Numbered from the stretch's first letter, positions 15,722 through 24,030 are shown. The stretch is 64,000 nt of DNA from Verrucomicrobiota bacterium (GCA_016871415.1 VHDL01000006.1:62001-126000), one strand, 5' to 3'. Notes: a model not told the origin generated them from the letters alone. Program-made: numbers and translations.

Positions 15722-17467
15722 ATGCCCGAAGAGCCCCACTTCGTCTACGGCCAGCGGGCGGAAGACCGATCCCGAGGCAGGCTCTTCTTCGGCCTGATCA
15801 TCGTCGAGATAGAAGGTTACCGCCAGAAACGCTACCGACCCGACTGGCGGCGTCTGGCGGTGGCGCTTCCGCTCATGCTCCTGGCGCTCTGGGCGCTCTC
15901 CTCCGAGGCCTACCTCTTCAAGGAGAAGTACATCAACGGCGTGGCGACCACGCGACGGTCGGACATGTACCTCTACCTGCCTGACAGCGTGGGCGACTGG
16001 GTGACCAGCAAGTTCATCTCAGCCGAGGAGGCTAGAGTGCGCGCACGGACACGCCTGCTCACCCCGCCCTCCCGTCCCGGCCGGGACGCCCACCTGCGGC
16101 GCAAGGGCGATTATTACGTCGAAATCGCCAAAGCAGCGCTGGCCCGCCAGGACTACGCTGAGTTCGCCAAGTTCATCGGGACCGGCGCCCAGATGTCCCC
16201 CGCCAATCTGGAGGCCCAGCGCCTCTGCGCCGACCTATTCTTAGCGTTCGGTCGGCCGCTCGACTCCTACCAGCTGCTGGAGGAGTCGCTCGAGTTCGCC
16301 AAGCGGGACCTTGAGCACGTGCGTTACTTCGTCCAGCGATGCCAGATGATGGACCAGGACGCCCGCGTGATGGCTGCCGCCGACCGGCTGCTCCCCGACG
16401 CGGGACTCTCCACCGAGGTGCGCGCCGAACTCGAGCTGGCCAAGGCGCAGGCCCTCTTCATCCGCGGCGACTACCCGGCCGCGCTCGACTTCATACGGGA
16501 ACGCGGCCTCACCGCCACGGCCGAGGGCTACCTGCTGCGCTGCCAGACGCTCTGGGAGTCAGGCGACCGTCCGGAAGCATGGAAGTGGCTGGAGGAGGCC
16601 CTGAGCCTGCATCCCTCGGCCGCGCCCCTGCTCGAGATGAAGGCGCGCTGGCACAAGGAGGCGGGAAATCTGGCCGCCGCGCGCGACTGCCTCGAGCTGC
16701 TCGCCATCAGCGCCCCGACGCGCTCCGCGCCCGTCGTGCAGTCGCTCTACCTGCTGCCCGGCGAAGCCAACCGCGCCCGACGCGAACAGGTGGTCGAGCG
16801 CTGCCTGCGAGAATTCGGCGGACAGGAGCAGGCGATGCTCGACCTGGCACGGTTCGGCAACGACACCGCCGACACGGCCCTGACGGCCCGCATGATGCGC
16901 CATGCGGAGACCCGACGCTTTCCGAACCGTGAACGCTTCGTGCTCGTGCACGTTGAATGCATGATTAACGCGGGACGGGTGAGGGAGACGATCCTCACCC
17001 TCGATGAGCTGCACCGCCGTTCGGAACGTGAGCAGTGGCTGCCAGAGACGCGGACGGCCTTCGAAGCCCTCCGGGCGGTGGCCTACTTCGCGGACGGGCA
17101 GCCCGAGGTCGGTATGATCAACCTGAGGCGCACGCTGGAGAACCCCAAGGCTCCGCCCCATCTCCTGCTTTCCGCCGCCCGCAAGCTCATCGCGGCCCGG
17201 CGCACGACCGAGGCCGACGAGGTGCTGGTGCGGGCCCACCTGATGAACGAGTCCAATCAGGCGCTGCTAATGCAGATCGTCAGGCTGAAGCTGGAGACGC
17301 CCGCCCTGGCGGGCGACCTGGAGACCTACCTCCGGAGGCTGATGGCCACGCGTCGGCCGCCCAAGGACGTGCTGTCCGAGGCACAGAGGAAACTCTGGTC
17401 CGACGCCTATCTGTTCTCCGACGGCCGCGAAAAGCTGCTCGACGACATCGCCAAGCTGCTCGATTAG
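15722..17467 (+). CDS. TPR protein with one membrane helix
   Basis: 581 residues from the ATG at 15722 (MPEEPHFVYGQRAEDR…), preceded by a purine-rich stretch. A charged N-terminal segment of about 45 residues is followed by one membrane helix (LAVALPLMLLALWALSS). The remaining ~500 residues are helical TPR-like repeats (…ALARQDYAEFAKFIGTGAQ…, …IRGDYPAALDFIRERG…). The topology suggests a membrane-anchored repeat domain outside the cytoplasm. The stop overlaps the convergent ApbE-like gene by 4 bases. No specific function is recognisable. Confidence 0.75.
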   Translation: MPEEPHFVYGQRAEDRSRGRLFFGLIIVEIEGYRQKRYRPDWRRLAVALPLMLLALWALSSEAYLFKEKYINGVATTRRSDMYLYLPDSVGDWVTSKFISAEEARVRARTRLLTPPSRPGRDAHLRRKGDYYVEIAKAALARQDYAEFAKFIGTGAQMSPANLEAQRLCADLFLAFGRPLDSYQLLEESLEFAKRDLEHVRYFVQRCQMMDQDARVMAAADRLLPDAGLSTEVRAELELAKAQALFIRGDYPAALDFIRERGLTATAEGYLLRCQTLWESGDRPEAWKWLEEALSLHPSAAPLLEMKARWHKEAGNLAAARDCLELLAISAPTRSAPVVQSLYLLPGEANRARREQVVERCLREFGGQEQAMLDLARFGNDTADTALTARMMRHAETRRFPNRERFVLVHVECMINAGRVRETILTLDELHRRSEREQWLPETRTAFEALRAVAYFADGQPEVGMINLRRTLENPKAPPHLLLSAARKLIAARRTTEADEVLVRAHLMNESNQALLMQIVRLKLETPALAGDLETYLRRLMATRRPPKDVLSEAQRKLWSDAYLFSDGREKLLDDIAKLLD

Positions 17468-18339
17468 GCGCGGTCGGTGATCTCGTAGTAGCCGAGGGAA
17501 CCGGTCTTGGTACCGTCCGAAAGCCAGGCTCCGCGGCTGCAACCGCGATTCACGAGGTCCTCGACCTCGGAAGCGCTCAGCAGCGCCGCGGCGGCGGCGA
17601 TGCTCTCGGCCTCGAGTGCCGAGGTCGCCAGCGCCCGCACGGGGCCCTCCGGAACGGCCCGCGTGCCCGACCGGGCGTCGACCAGTGGCCGGGCGCGGCT
17701 GGCCAGGGCGTAGCGGCAGAGCCGCATCTCCTTGTCCGGACCGACGCCGATGCGCCATCCGTTGGAATCGCCGGGAGGATCCAGGGTAAGGGTCACCGAG
17801 CCGGACGCCATGATGAGGGCCCTGTGCACGCCCCAGGTGTTCTCCAGCTGGTCGGCCATGCGGTCCAAGGCGAAGCCCCGGATGACGGCGCTGAAGTCCA
17901 GCCGTCGTCCCGCTCGCACGCAAGTGACGACATCGCCCTCGGCGGTGAGCAGGCCTTCACGGTTCGCCTTCATGGCGTCCGCCCAGGCGACGTCATCGGA
18001 ATCGAAAGGCCCGTCGCCCCGCGCTTTCCAATACTGGAAGAGCGGGCCGGCGGCGCAGTCGAAGGCTCCGCCGGTATCCTCGCGGAACGAGGAGGAGAAA
18101 TCCCAGAGGGAACGGAAGTCCTCCGAGACCTGGCAGGTCGCTCCGGGGCCGAGGGCGTTGACGGCGGCGACCGGACCCCCTTCCGCGTCGGGCGCCAGCC
18201 GGGTAATCTCGTCAAGGCGCTGGAACATAGCCTCGGCGGCGTTGCGCGCGTAGACGGCATCCTCGTCGGCGATGCGGACCCAGAACTTAGATCCCAAGGC
18301 GTCATGGGAGAAGCTGTGGATGCTGGGGGTGGATTCCAT
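17464..18339 (-). CDS. ApbE-like FAD:protein FMN transferase, divergent active site
   Basis: 291 residues from the ATG at 18337-18339. ApbE-family features are …DFSSSFREDTGGAFDCAAGPLFQYW… (about 95-120), …DFSAVIRGFALDRMADQL… (usual form LGGIAKGYAVD) and LVDARSGT (usual form IDPRTG). Several residues usual in active enzymes differ: the His before IDPRTG is Pro, Lys of AKGYA is Arg, and the Mg-binding Asp and Thr of the C-terminal helix read Glu and Ala (EAESIAAA). It may be a weak or altered flavin transferase. No signal peptide is evident with this start. Confidence 0.7.
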   Translation of the reverse strand: MESTPSIHSFSHDALGSKFWVRIADEDAVYARNAAEAMFQRLDEITRLAPDAEGGPVAAVNALGPGATCQVSEDFRSLWDFSSSFREDTGGAFDCAAGPLFQYWKARGDGPFDSDDVAWADAMKANREGLLTAEGDVVTCVRAGRRLDFSAVIRGFALDRMADQLENTWGVHRALIMASGSVTLTLDPPGDSNGWRIGVGPDKEMRLCRYALASRARPLVDARSGTRAVPEGPVRALATSALEAESIAAAAALLSASEVEDLVNRGCSRGAWLSDGTKTGSLGYYEITDRA

Positions 18340-18386
18340 GACTGTTCGGGAAGAAAACGTTTCGGACGCCTTTGGCAACCAGCGGC

Positions 18387-19829
18387 CTATCGCAGACCGG
18401 TCACCTCGAGCTCCGCCCCGACGCCCCCGACGTCCTGCAAAAGCAGCCAGAACCGCTCCCCCTCACGGATGCTCAAGGAATAGGTGCGGCGGCCTGGCGC
18501 GGCCGGGCGGCTGTCGTCCTGCGCCTGCAGGAACCTGACGGGAGCCCTCTCCGCGCCCTCGAAGTCGCCGTAACCCACCTGGAAGGCCCGCAGGTAATAG
18601 GGCAGCGGCCAGTAATGCCCGCCGTCGACCGCCACGTAGAAAGGCTTTCCGGGATTCGCCCGCTGCCACGAGCGGCGGTATTCCGCGATCCCGCGTGCAA
18701 GTCCGTTCCCATGGAAGCAGGTATCCGTGTGACGCTCCAGCACGAGCGCGGACGCGCACACGAAGGCCGTCGCTAGGAACGCCGAGAAGGTCCGACTCAG
18801 GACCGACTCTTCGGCCAGCCTGGGCCAGACGACGGCGAGACTGAGGCAGACGGGCAGGAAAAGCAGCCACGGGGTCTTGTAGGGCAGGGCGAGATGGAAC
18901 AGGAAGCAGCCGACGGCCAGGGCCAAGGGAACGTCCCTGACCGAGCGCGCCCCGGCGCGCAGAAGTCGCATCACGGCCAGAGCCGTCAACCATAGTCCGA
19001 CGGTCCACCAGTAGCCGGGATTGGTCAGAGCAAGCGTGTCCTCATTACCGGAGGCCACGGCGAAGGAGCGCCAGAACTGACGACCCCAGGCCGCGACGCC
19101 GTCCATGTCGGTGAACAGCCAGGTCTGCAGGCTCAGCCAGATCAGGGACGCTCCAGCGACCGCCCAGGCGGTCCGACGCCAAGTCAGGGTCTCACGGGCG
19201 AGGAAGAGCAGGGCCAGCAGGAGGATGACTAGGTAGGCGGCGGCGGTCACCTTACAGGCCAGAGCCAGTCCGAAACCGGCGCCGGCGGGCGCGAGCTTCC
19301 ACCCTGGTCGCGGATCATCGGCGGACTCCGTCCACAGTAGCGTCCCCCAGACAAAGCCCGCCACGAGCAAGGACTCCTGGATGTAATACTGGCCGAAATA
19401 ACATCCGGCCGAACTCAGGAACAGGATGACGGCGGCCGACGCCTTCAACGGCCAGGAGACGCCGCGCAAAGCGAGAGGGGCGGCGCAGACGAGGAGATGG
19501 AACAGGAACGGGACGAAACGCAGGTCCGATTCGGTGGCGTCATCGAATTTCAATCCGCGCAGGGCGAAGACGCCCCTGGCCGCCAGGGCGAGCGCCGGCC
19601 CGTGGAACTTGTCCTGATTGTCGCTGTATGCGGCGCCCTCGGCGGCGGCCTTGGCGAGGGACCACTGCACGGCCTCGTCGGCGTGCAACGACGGCGGGGC
19701 CATCATGAGCCCTGAGAAAAGCGTGGTCTCCGAGTGCGTCGCCGCGCCGACCATGTCCAGCACGAGGACCCAGGCGATGACGCCGGCCGCCGCCACGACC
19801 TTCAGGAATGTCCGGAAGATCGGTGACAT
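18387..19829 (-). CDS. Polytopic membrane protein, glycosyltransferase 39 / Agl23-like
   Basis: 480 residues with about nine or ten hydrophobic helices and a soluble C-terminal domain (about 375-480). Near the N-terminus, LHADEAVQW and DKFHGPALA match the DEA…FHGP pattern of the GT39-like family named TIGR03663/Agl23. Such proteins use polyprenyl-linked sugars to modify lipids or proteins. The substrate is unknown. It follows the thioesterase gene on the same strand by 3 bases, and the ApbE-like gene lies downstream, so the three may be co-transcribed. Confidence 0.7.
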   Translation of the reverse strand: MSPIFRTFLKVVAAAGVIAWVLVLDMVGAATHSETTLFSGLMMAPPSLHADEAVQWSLAKAAAEGAAYSDNQDKFHGPALALAARGVFALRGLKFDDATESDLRFVPFLFHLLVCAAPLALRGVSWPLKASAAVILFLSSAGCYFGQYYIQESLLVAGFVWGTLLWTESADDPRPGWKLAPAGAGFGLALACKVTAAAYLVILLLALLFLARETLTWRRTAWAVAGASLIWLSLQTWLFTDMDGVAAWGRQFWRSFAVASGNEDTLALTNPGYWWTVGLWLTALAVMRLLRAGARSVRDVPLALAVGCFLFHLALPYKTPWLLFLPVCLSLAVVWPRLAEESVLSRTFSAFLATAFVCASALVLERHTDTCFHGNGLARGIAEYRRSWQRANPGKPFYVAVDGGHYWPLPYYLRAFQVGYGDFEGAERAPVRFLQAQDDSRPAAPGRRTYSLSIREGERFWLLLQDVGGVGAELEVTGLR

Positions 19830-19832
19830 CGA

Positions 19833-20264
19833 TCAGACGCCGAATCGCTTCTGCAGCGCCTTCTTGATCTCAAGCGGGACGAGCGCGGCCGCCATGACGC
19901 CCTGCCCTTCCCGCCAGGCGTAGACGGTGATCAGGGATCCCTTGGCGACGGGTCGCCCTTCCACCGTGGCTTCGAACGACCAGGCGAGCCGCTTGTCGCC
20001 GATCTCGGCGGGGGCCAGCGAGACGGCAACGAGATCGCCCCGGTGGACGGGAGCGAGATAGTCGCACTCGACCCTCACCCGGGGGAAGCCTGACGTGCGC
20101 GCACCCTCCTGCCTGAGAAAGGGTATGCCTAGCTCACGGAAGAGGGCCTCCTCCGTGGCCTCGACCCAGAGGAACATCGTCGAAAAATGGACGATGCCTG
20201 CGGCATCCGTATCGGCGAACTGGGCGCGATGCTCGGCGAAGAACGGGGACATGCCCCCATCCAA
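19833..20264 (-). CDS. Acyl-CoA thioesterase, YbgC/4HBT family
   Basis: 143 residues, a single hotdog domain. The family signature FADTDAAGIVHFSTMFLWVEATEEAL (about 16-41) has the catalytic Asp and the following His of YbgC/FadM-like thioesterases. The domain continues through RVRVECDYLAPVHRGDLVAV to the end. Members hydrolyse acyl-CoA; YbgC in E. coli is associated with the Tol-Pal locus. Here the neighbour is a membrane glycosyltransferase-like gene. A start at 20252 (MSPFFAEHR…) is equally possible. Confidence 0.88.
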   Translation of the reverse strand: MDGGMSPFFAEHRAQFADTDAAGIVHFSTMFLWVEATEEALFRELGIPFLRQEGARTSGFPRVRVECDYLAPVHRGDLVAVSLAPAEIGDKRLAWSFEATVEGRPVAKGSLITVYAWREGQGVMAAALVPLEIKKALQKRFGV

Positions 20265-20297
20265 TCGCCGCCGGCGCCCGGCGCAACCGCCAAGCCT

Positions 20298-21362
20298 TCA
20301 GCGGGCCTTGCGCCGCAGCCAGCCGACCGCGACCGAGCCCCCGCCCGAGGCCTCCACGCAGCGCCGCAAAAGGTCCTGGGGCTCCCGTTGAAGGCTGAAG
20401 AGGTAGAGTCGGGGGCCTCGGCCGCGAGAGGCCCTCCCGAAGGCCTCCAGCCACGCCGACTGCCAGCGGTAGGAGGCGCGCACCTCGCCCTTCATGGGTG
20501 CATAGACGCTGTCGGAGTAGACCTGCCGCGGCCCCTTGGGCGTGCGATGATAGATGCGGACGCCGTCCTGGAAGTCGGAGAACACCACCAGGGCGTCATA
20601 GGGCTCGTGCAGCATGCGGTCGATCCAGGCGCCGAGGGAGCCCTTCTCGCAGGCGGGCCTCAGGGACAGGAATGCGGAGCGTCCGGCGGTGGTCAGCGTG
20701 GCGGGGTCGGTCATCGTCGGCTCCTCACGCAGCCGGGGCGGATCGCCGGTGAATCCGCGTCCGTGCACGATTCGGTCGTCGAGCCCGACGATGCGGGCGC
20801 CGTCGAACCGGAACACGTCGGCGTCGGGATACTGGGAACGGATCTCGGCCTCCACCCTCGGGAGATAGGGCCGCATCGAGCCGGAGCAGTCGAGGTAGAC
20901 CGCGACCTTGGTGGCCCGCATGCGCAGCCCCATCACCGACCTATACGCGCGCGCCGCCCCGACGCCCAACCCTGCGCCCACGCCGGCAGACGAGCCCGAT
21001 CCGAAGCCCTTGCCTCCCATCCGGCTTGAAAGCGGCGACCCCAAGGCGGACCCTTGCGCCGACGCCATGGGCGCGGGCGGAGGCAGCCTAACCCCGGCGG
21101 GTCTGCCCACGGCCGCGATGCGCTTGGGCAGCTTCTTCATCGGAAGCTTCTTCATCCTCTCGACCCGATGGAGGACGGCGGGCGCGACGCCTCCCCCGGG
21201 ACCGACGTAGGCGCTTGGCACGGGACGTCCTTGCTTGGCGGGTTCACGCACCACGATCCAGCAGGCGGCCAGGACGAGCAGCGCATGCAAGGACAGTGAG
21301 ACCAGCGCGCCGCGCCAGTCGCGTTCACGTCTTGCCCGCCGGAAGAGAAGGTCCGTCACCAT
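20298..21362 (-). CDS. VWA-domain protein with TonB/TolA-like membrane anchor (first paralogue)
   Basis: 354 residues from the ATG at 21360-21362. A basic N-terminus leads into one membrane helix, GALVSLSLHALLVLAACWIV. It contains Ser22-x3-His26, the motif of the TonB/TolA transmembrane segment. A periplasmic linker rich in Pro, Gly, Ser and Lys (about 40-145, with the repeat MKKLPMKKLPKR) follows. The VWA domain (about 150-345) has the DxSxS metal-site motif in VYLDCSGSM and a downstream VVFSDFQDG. The same architecture recurs in the protein at 22336-23619. No cognate TonB C-terminal domain is present. The function is unknown. Confidence 0.75.
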   Translation of the reverse strand: MVTDLLFRRARRERDWRGALVSLSLHALLVLAACWIVVREPAKQGRPVPSAYVGPGGGVAPAVLHRVERMKKLPMKKLPKRIAAVGRPAGVRLPPPAPMASAQGSALGSPLSSRMGGKGFGSGSSAGVGAGLGVGAARAYRSVMGLRMRATKVAVYLDCSGSMRPYLPRVEAEIRSQYPDADVFRFDGARIVGLDDRIVHGRGFTGDPPRLREEPTMTDPATLTTAGRSAFLSLRPACEKGSLGAWIDRMLHEPYDALVVFSDFQDGVRIYHRTPKGPRQVYSDSVYAPMKGEVRASYRWQSAWLEAFGRASRGRGPRLYLFSLQREPQDLLRRCVEASGGGSVAVGWLRRKAR

Positions 21363-21498
21363 CCGAAAAGCATCCCCACGGGGACGCCCGTCCCTCAACC
21401 GCAGTACCCTGGGTCGGACAGCTCCCGCCCGGATGAGGACTCCCCCTTGGCGGGACCTTTCAGATTGTGAACGCCTTCTCGGGCGACAGCCTGCCGTC

Positions 21499-22329
21499 AT
21501 GCGCCCCGCCCTGCTGCTCGCCGCCGTGCTGATGACGTCGCCCCTGCAGGCCGCGCCGTTCGAGGTCGAAGCCCGGACGAGGTCCAAGGATCTGAAGGAG
21601 GCGCCGTCGCTGCGCCGCGAGCCCATCGAGCCCGCCCGCACCGCCGCCATCGTCTGCGACATGTGGGACACGCACACCTGTCCTGCGGCCGCGGCGCGGG
21701 TGGCCGAGATGGCGCCACGCATGGAGGCCCTCCTCAGCGAACTCAGGAAACGCGGCGCGCTCATCATCCACTGTCCGAGCGACACCATGAAGTTCTACGA
21801 GGGCGCCCCAGGGCGGAAAATGGCCCAGGCGGCGCCTCAGGCTCCCACGAAGACGCCTTTGCAGCGATGGGTGCGACTGATGCCTGAGCGCGAGGGCGCG
21901 CTCCCCATCGACGACTCGGACGGAGGCTGCGACGGCCCGCAGACGTGGAAGCCCGGCGACCCCTATCCGTGGACGCGCCAGATTGCCACCCTGTCCATCC
22001 TACCTGGTGACGCCGTCACCGACAGCCGCGAAGCCTATGACCTGATGGTCGCGCAAGGAAGGGACACCGCCGTCATCATGGGCGTGCACCTGAACATGTG
22101 CGTGCTGGGACGGCCCTTCGGCATCCGTCAGCTCGTCTCCCAGGGCTTGCGCACCCTGCTCGTCCGGGACCTCACCGACACCATGTACAATCCCGAGCGC
22201 GCCCCCAAGGTGAGCCACTTCGAGGGCACGCGCCTCATGGTCGAGCACATCGAGCGCCACTGGTGCCCGACGATGACGAGCGCCGACGTCCTGGGCGGAA
22301 CGCCCTTCCGCTTCAGCGGAGACCGCTGA
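21499..22329 (+). CDS. Exported isochorismatase-like cysteine hydrolase
   Basis: 276 residues from the ATG at 21499, with a signal peptide (MRPALLLAAVLMTSPLQAAP). The isochorismatase fold shows the nucleophile-supporting Asp in AAIVCDMWDTHTC and the catalytic Cys201 in GVHLNMCVLGRPFGIRQL. The family includes nicotinamidases, ureidoacrylate hydrolases and other amidases; most are cytoplasmic, so export is unusual. It sits between two VWA genes on the opposite strand and ends 6 bases before the second one's stop. The substrate cannot be told. Confidence 0.82.
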   Translation: MRPALLLAAVLMTSPLQAAPFEVEARTRSKDLKEAPSLRREPIEPARTAAIVCDMWDTHTCPAAAARVAEMAPRMEALLSELRKRGALIIHCPSDTMKFYEGAPGRKMAQAAPQAPTKTPLQRWVRLMPEREGALPIDDSDGGCDGPQTWKPGDPYPWTRQIATLSILPGDAVTDSREAYDLMVAQGRDTAVIMGVHLNMCVLGRPFGIRQLVSQGLRTLLVRDLTDTMYNPERAPKVSHFEGTRLMVEHIERHWCPTMTSADVLGGTPFRFSGDR

Positions 22330-22335
22330 TGGCCG

Positions 22336-23619
22336 TCAGCGGACCGGCTTGACCGCACCTGCGCCCTGCGTGACGCCGGGCGCCTTGGAGTCACCCTTGC
22401 CGAGATTGGCGGGGTTGATCTTCGTGACCGCGCCGCCGGAGGCCGTGGCGAGGGAGGTCATGAACGCGCCGGGATTGTTGCGGGTCGTGAAGATGTAGAG
22501 CTTGGGCCCGTTGGCCTGGGGTGAGAACGACTTGATCCAATCCTGCTCCCATTCCTTCTCCTGCGGCTTACGATTGTCCACACCACGGCCGACCCCGTAG
22601 TTGTTGTCGTCGGAGAAAAGCACGAGGGGCGTGGCGGCGAAACCCTTCTCAGCCTTGACGCCCTTGACGCGGATCTGCGTCAGACCGTAGTCGGCGAAGT
22701 CGGTGAACACCACCAGCGCGTCGTAGGTCTTCTCCTCGCGCATGATGTCGAGCCAGGCGCCGAGACGGCCGGTCTTGAAGTGCTGGTCGTAGCGGGTGAG
22801 CAACGTGCGGCCCTTGCCGGAGAGCGACTTGGGCTCCGTGACCGGCTTGAGCGTCTTGCCGTCGGGCCGCTTGGTGTTGGTGTTCACGCCGCGGGCGACG
22901 CGGACCTTGCCCTTCATGAAGTCCTTGCCGCCCACGACGTCGCCGTCCTGGATCGTGATGGCCGGCTGCTCGTAGACGAATACGTCCGCGTCTTGGAAGG
23001 CGTTCTTGATCTCGGACTGCACCGCGTCGAGGTAGTCGATGAGCGAGTCGGACGAGTCGAAGTAGACCGCGATGCTCTGGGCGAAGACCTGCGCGCCCAT
23101 CATCGGCTTGGCCACGAAGTTCTTGCCGCCGCCGACGCCCATGCCGCGTCCAGCGCCGATGCCGCCGCCGGATCCGCCGCCGAAACCCTTGGAGGAACCG
23201 CCGCCCATCATGCCCGAGATCATCGAGGACATGGAGGCCGCCGGAGGAAGGTCGGGAAGGGCGATGGAGGACGTGGAGCTCTTGGACGTGATGCGGGCTG
23301 TGGTCTTGGCCATGTTCTTCACGTTCTTGGGCTGCACCTTGCGCGGCTGGTTGTTGACCCGCTCACCCCCGCTGCCGCCGCCGGCTCCGGTGGCGAACGT
23401 GTTGGGGTCCTTCTTGGCCTGCGTGGTGATTTCCGAGACCACCCAGGCGGCGGCGAGAAGGACGAGCAGGGCGTGAATCGCCAGGGAGACCGTCAGACCT
23501 TCGCCGCCGAGACGGCGCCAGAAGGAGCCGCGCGGACGCACCATGACGACGGACTGATTCTTGGCGGAGGGCGCCTCAGGGGCGTCGCCGGAAGGGGGCG
23601 GGGGCGGGGTCTCGCTCAT
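22336..23619 (-). CDS. VWA-domain protein with TonB/TolA-like membrane anchor (second paralogue)
   Basis: 427 residues. A Pro-rich cytoplasmic N-terminus (about 1-40) precedes the membrane helix GLTVSLAIHALLVLLAAAWVV, with Ser45-x3-His49 as in TonB/TolA. The periplasmic linker (about 65-180) is rich in Gly, Ser and Lys, with several GGGSGGG-like tracts. The VWA domain (about 185-400) has the DxSxS metal-site motif in VYFDSSDSL and a downstream VVFTDFADYG. Shared blocks with the first paralogue (DADVFV/DADVFR, LGAWLD/LGAWID, YDALVVF, GPKLYIF/GPRLYLF) show common descent. No function is established. Confidence 0.78.
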   Translation of the reverse strand: MSETPPPPPSGDAPEAPSAKNQSVVMVRPRGSFWRRLGGEGLTVSLAIHALLVLLAAAWVVSEITTQAKKDPNTFATGAGGGSGGERVNNQPRKVQPKNVKNMAKTTARITSKSSTSSIALPDLPPAASMSSMISGMMGGGSSKGFGGGSGGGIGAGRGMGVGGGKNFVAKPMMGAQVFAQSIAVYFDSSDSLIDYLDAVQSEIKNAFQDADVFVYEQPAITIQDGDVVGGKDFMKGKVRVARGVNTNTKRPDGKTLKPVTEPKSLSGKGRTLLTRYDQHFKTGRLGAWLDIMREEKTYDALVVFTDFADYGLTQIRVKGVKAEKGFAATPLVLFSDDNNYGVGRGVDNRKPQEKEWEQDWIKSFSPQANGPKLYIFTTRNNPGAFMTSLATASGGAVTKINPANLGKGDSKAPGVTQGAGAVKPVR

Positions 23620-23746
23620 CGCTGAAAGGGGGATACCATCATTGAGCGCCGCCGAAGTGCATCAACCCATTTCCTTTCCCAACGCGCCTTGAGAAATGAC
23701 TTGCGGGAGGCTGGCAGAAGCCCCTTTGTAAGCCTCTCCCACTGAT

Positions 23747-23824
23747 TGCAGGGTGGAGCAGCCCGGTTAGCTCGTCAGGCTCATAACCTGAAGGTCGTAG
23801 GTTCAAATCCTACCCCTGCACCCA
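23747..23824 (+). tRNA. tRNA-Met (CAT), probably initiator
   Basis: A complete cloverleaf with encoded CCA. The acceptor stem is TGCAGGG/CCCTGCA, the D arm GAGC…GCTC, the anticodon arm TCAGG-CTCATAA-CCTGA, and the T arm GTAGG-TTCAAAT-CCTAC. The D arm and the GGTGGAGCAG…AGCTCGTC context resemble bacterial initiator tRNAs rather than elongator Met or Ile2. The anticodon stem has A-G-G/C-C-T rather than the three consecutive G-C pairs usual in initiators, and position 1-72 is a U-A pair. Confidence 0.9.
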
Positions 23825-23961
23825 ATTTAAAGCCATAGAAAACAAGCGGTTACGGAAATAGTTCGATACGGCTTGCCTTGGGCTCTAATAATAGCACGAT
23901 TGCGACAGTTAAATTTGCCCTACGGGGCAATGGGGTAAGTAAGATAAAGCAGTAAAAAAAC
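23825..23961. other. AT-rich non-coding block, possible small RNA
   Basis: This stretch is clearly lower in G+C than the flanking genes and holds no convincing reading frame. It contains a possible promoter on the plus strand (TTCGAT at 23862-23867, 18 bases, TAATAA at 23886-23891). A hairpin TTGCCC-TACG-GGGCAA at 23915-23930 has a stable UNCG-type tetraloop. A strong terminator follows. It could be a small RNA of about 100 bases, the trailer of the tRNA transcript, or a remnant of an element once integrated at the tRNA. Confidence 0.3.
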
Positions 23962-24000
23962 AGGCGGCTTGCATAGGGGTATGCAAGCCGCCTCCTTTTT
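23962..24000. terminator. Strong bidirectional terminator
   Basis: A perfect 13-bp stem AGGCGGCTTGCAT/ATGCAAGCCGCCT with a six-base loop (AGGGGT). CCTTTTT follows on the plus strand. On the minus strand the stem is followed by GTTTTTTT, from the A tract at 23954-23960. It ends the pil-type operon from the right and anything transcribed from the tRNA side. Confidence 0.92.
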
Positions 24001-24030
24001 GGGGTCTCGTCGGACCCGTGTAGTCGGACC

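Noticed and set aside
22336-23619. A broken metal site in the second VWA protein (DSSDS instead of DCSGS)
   Set aside because: DSSDS still satisfies DxSxS, and a downstream Asp in VVFTDF is present, so loss of metal binding cannot be claimed.
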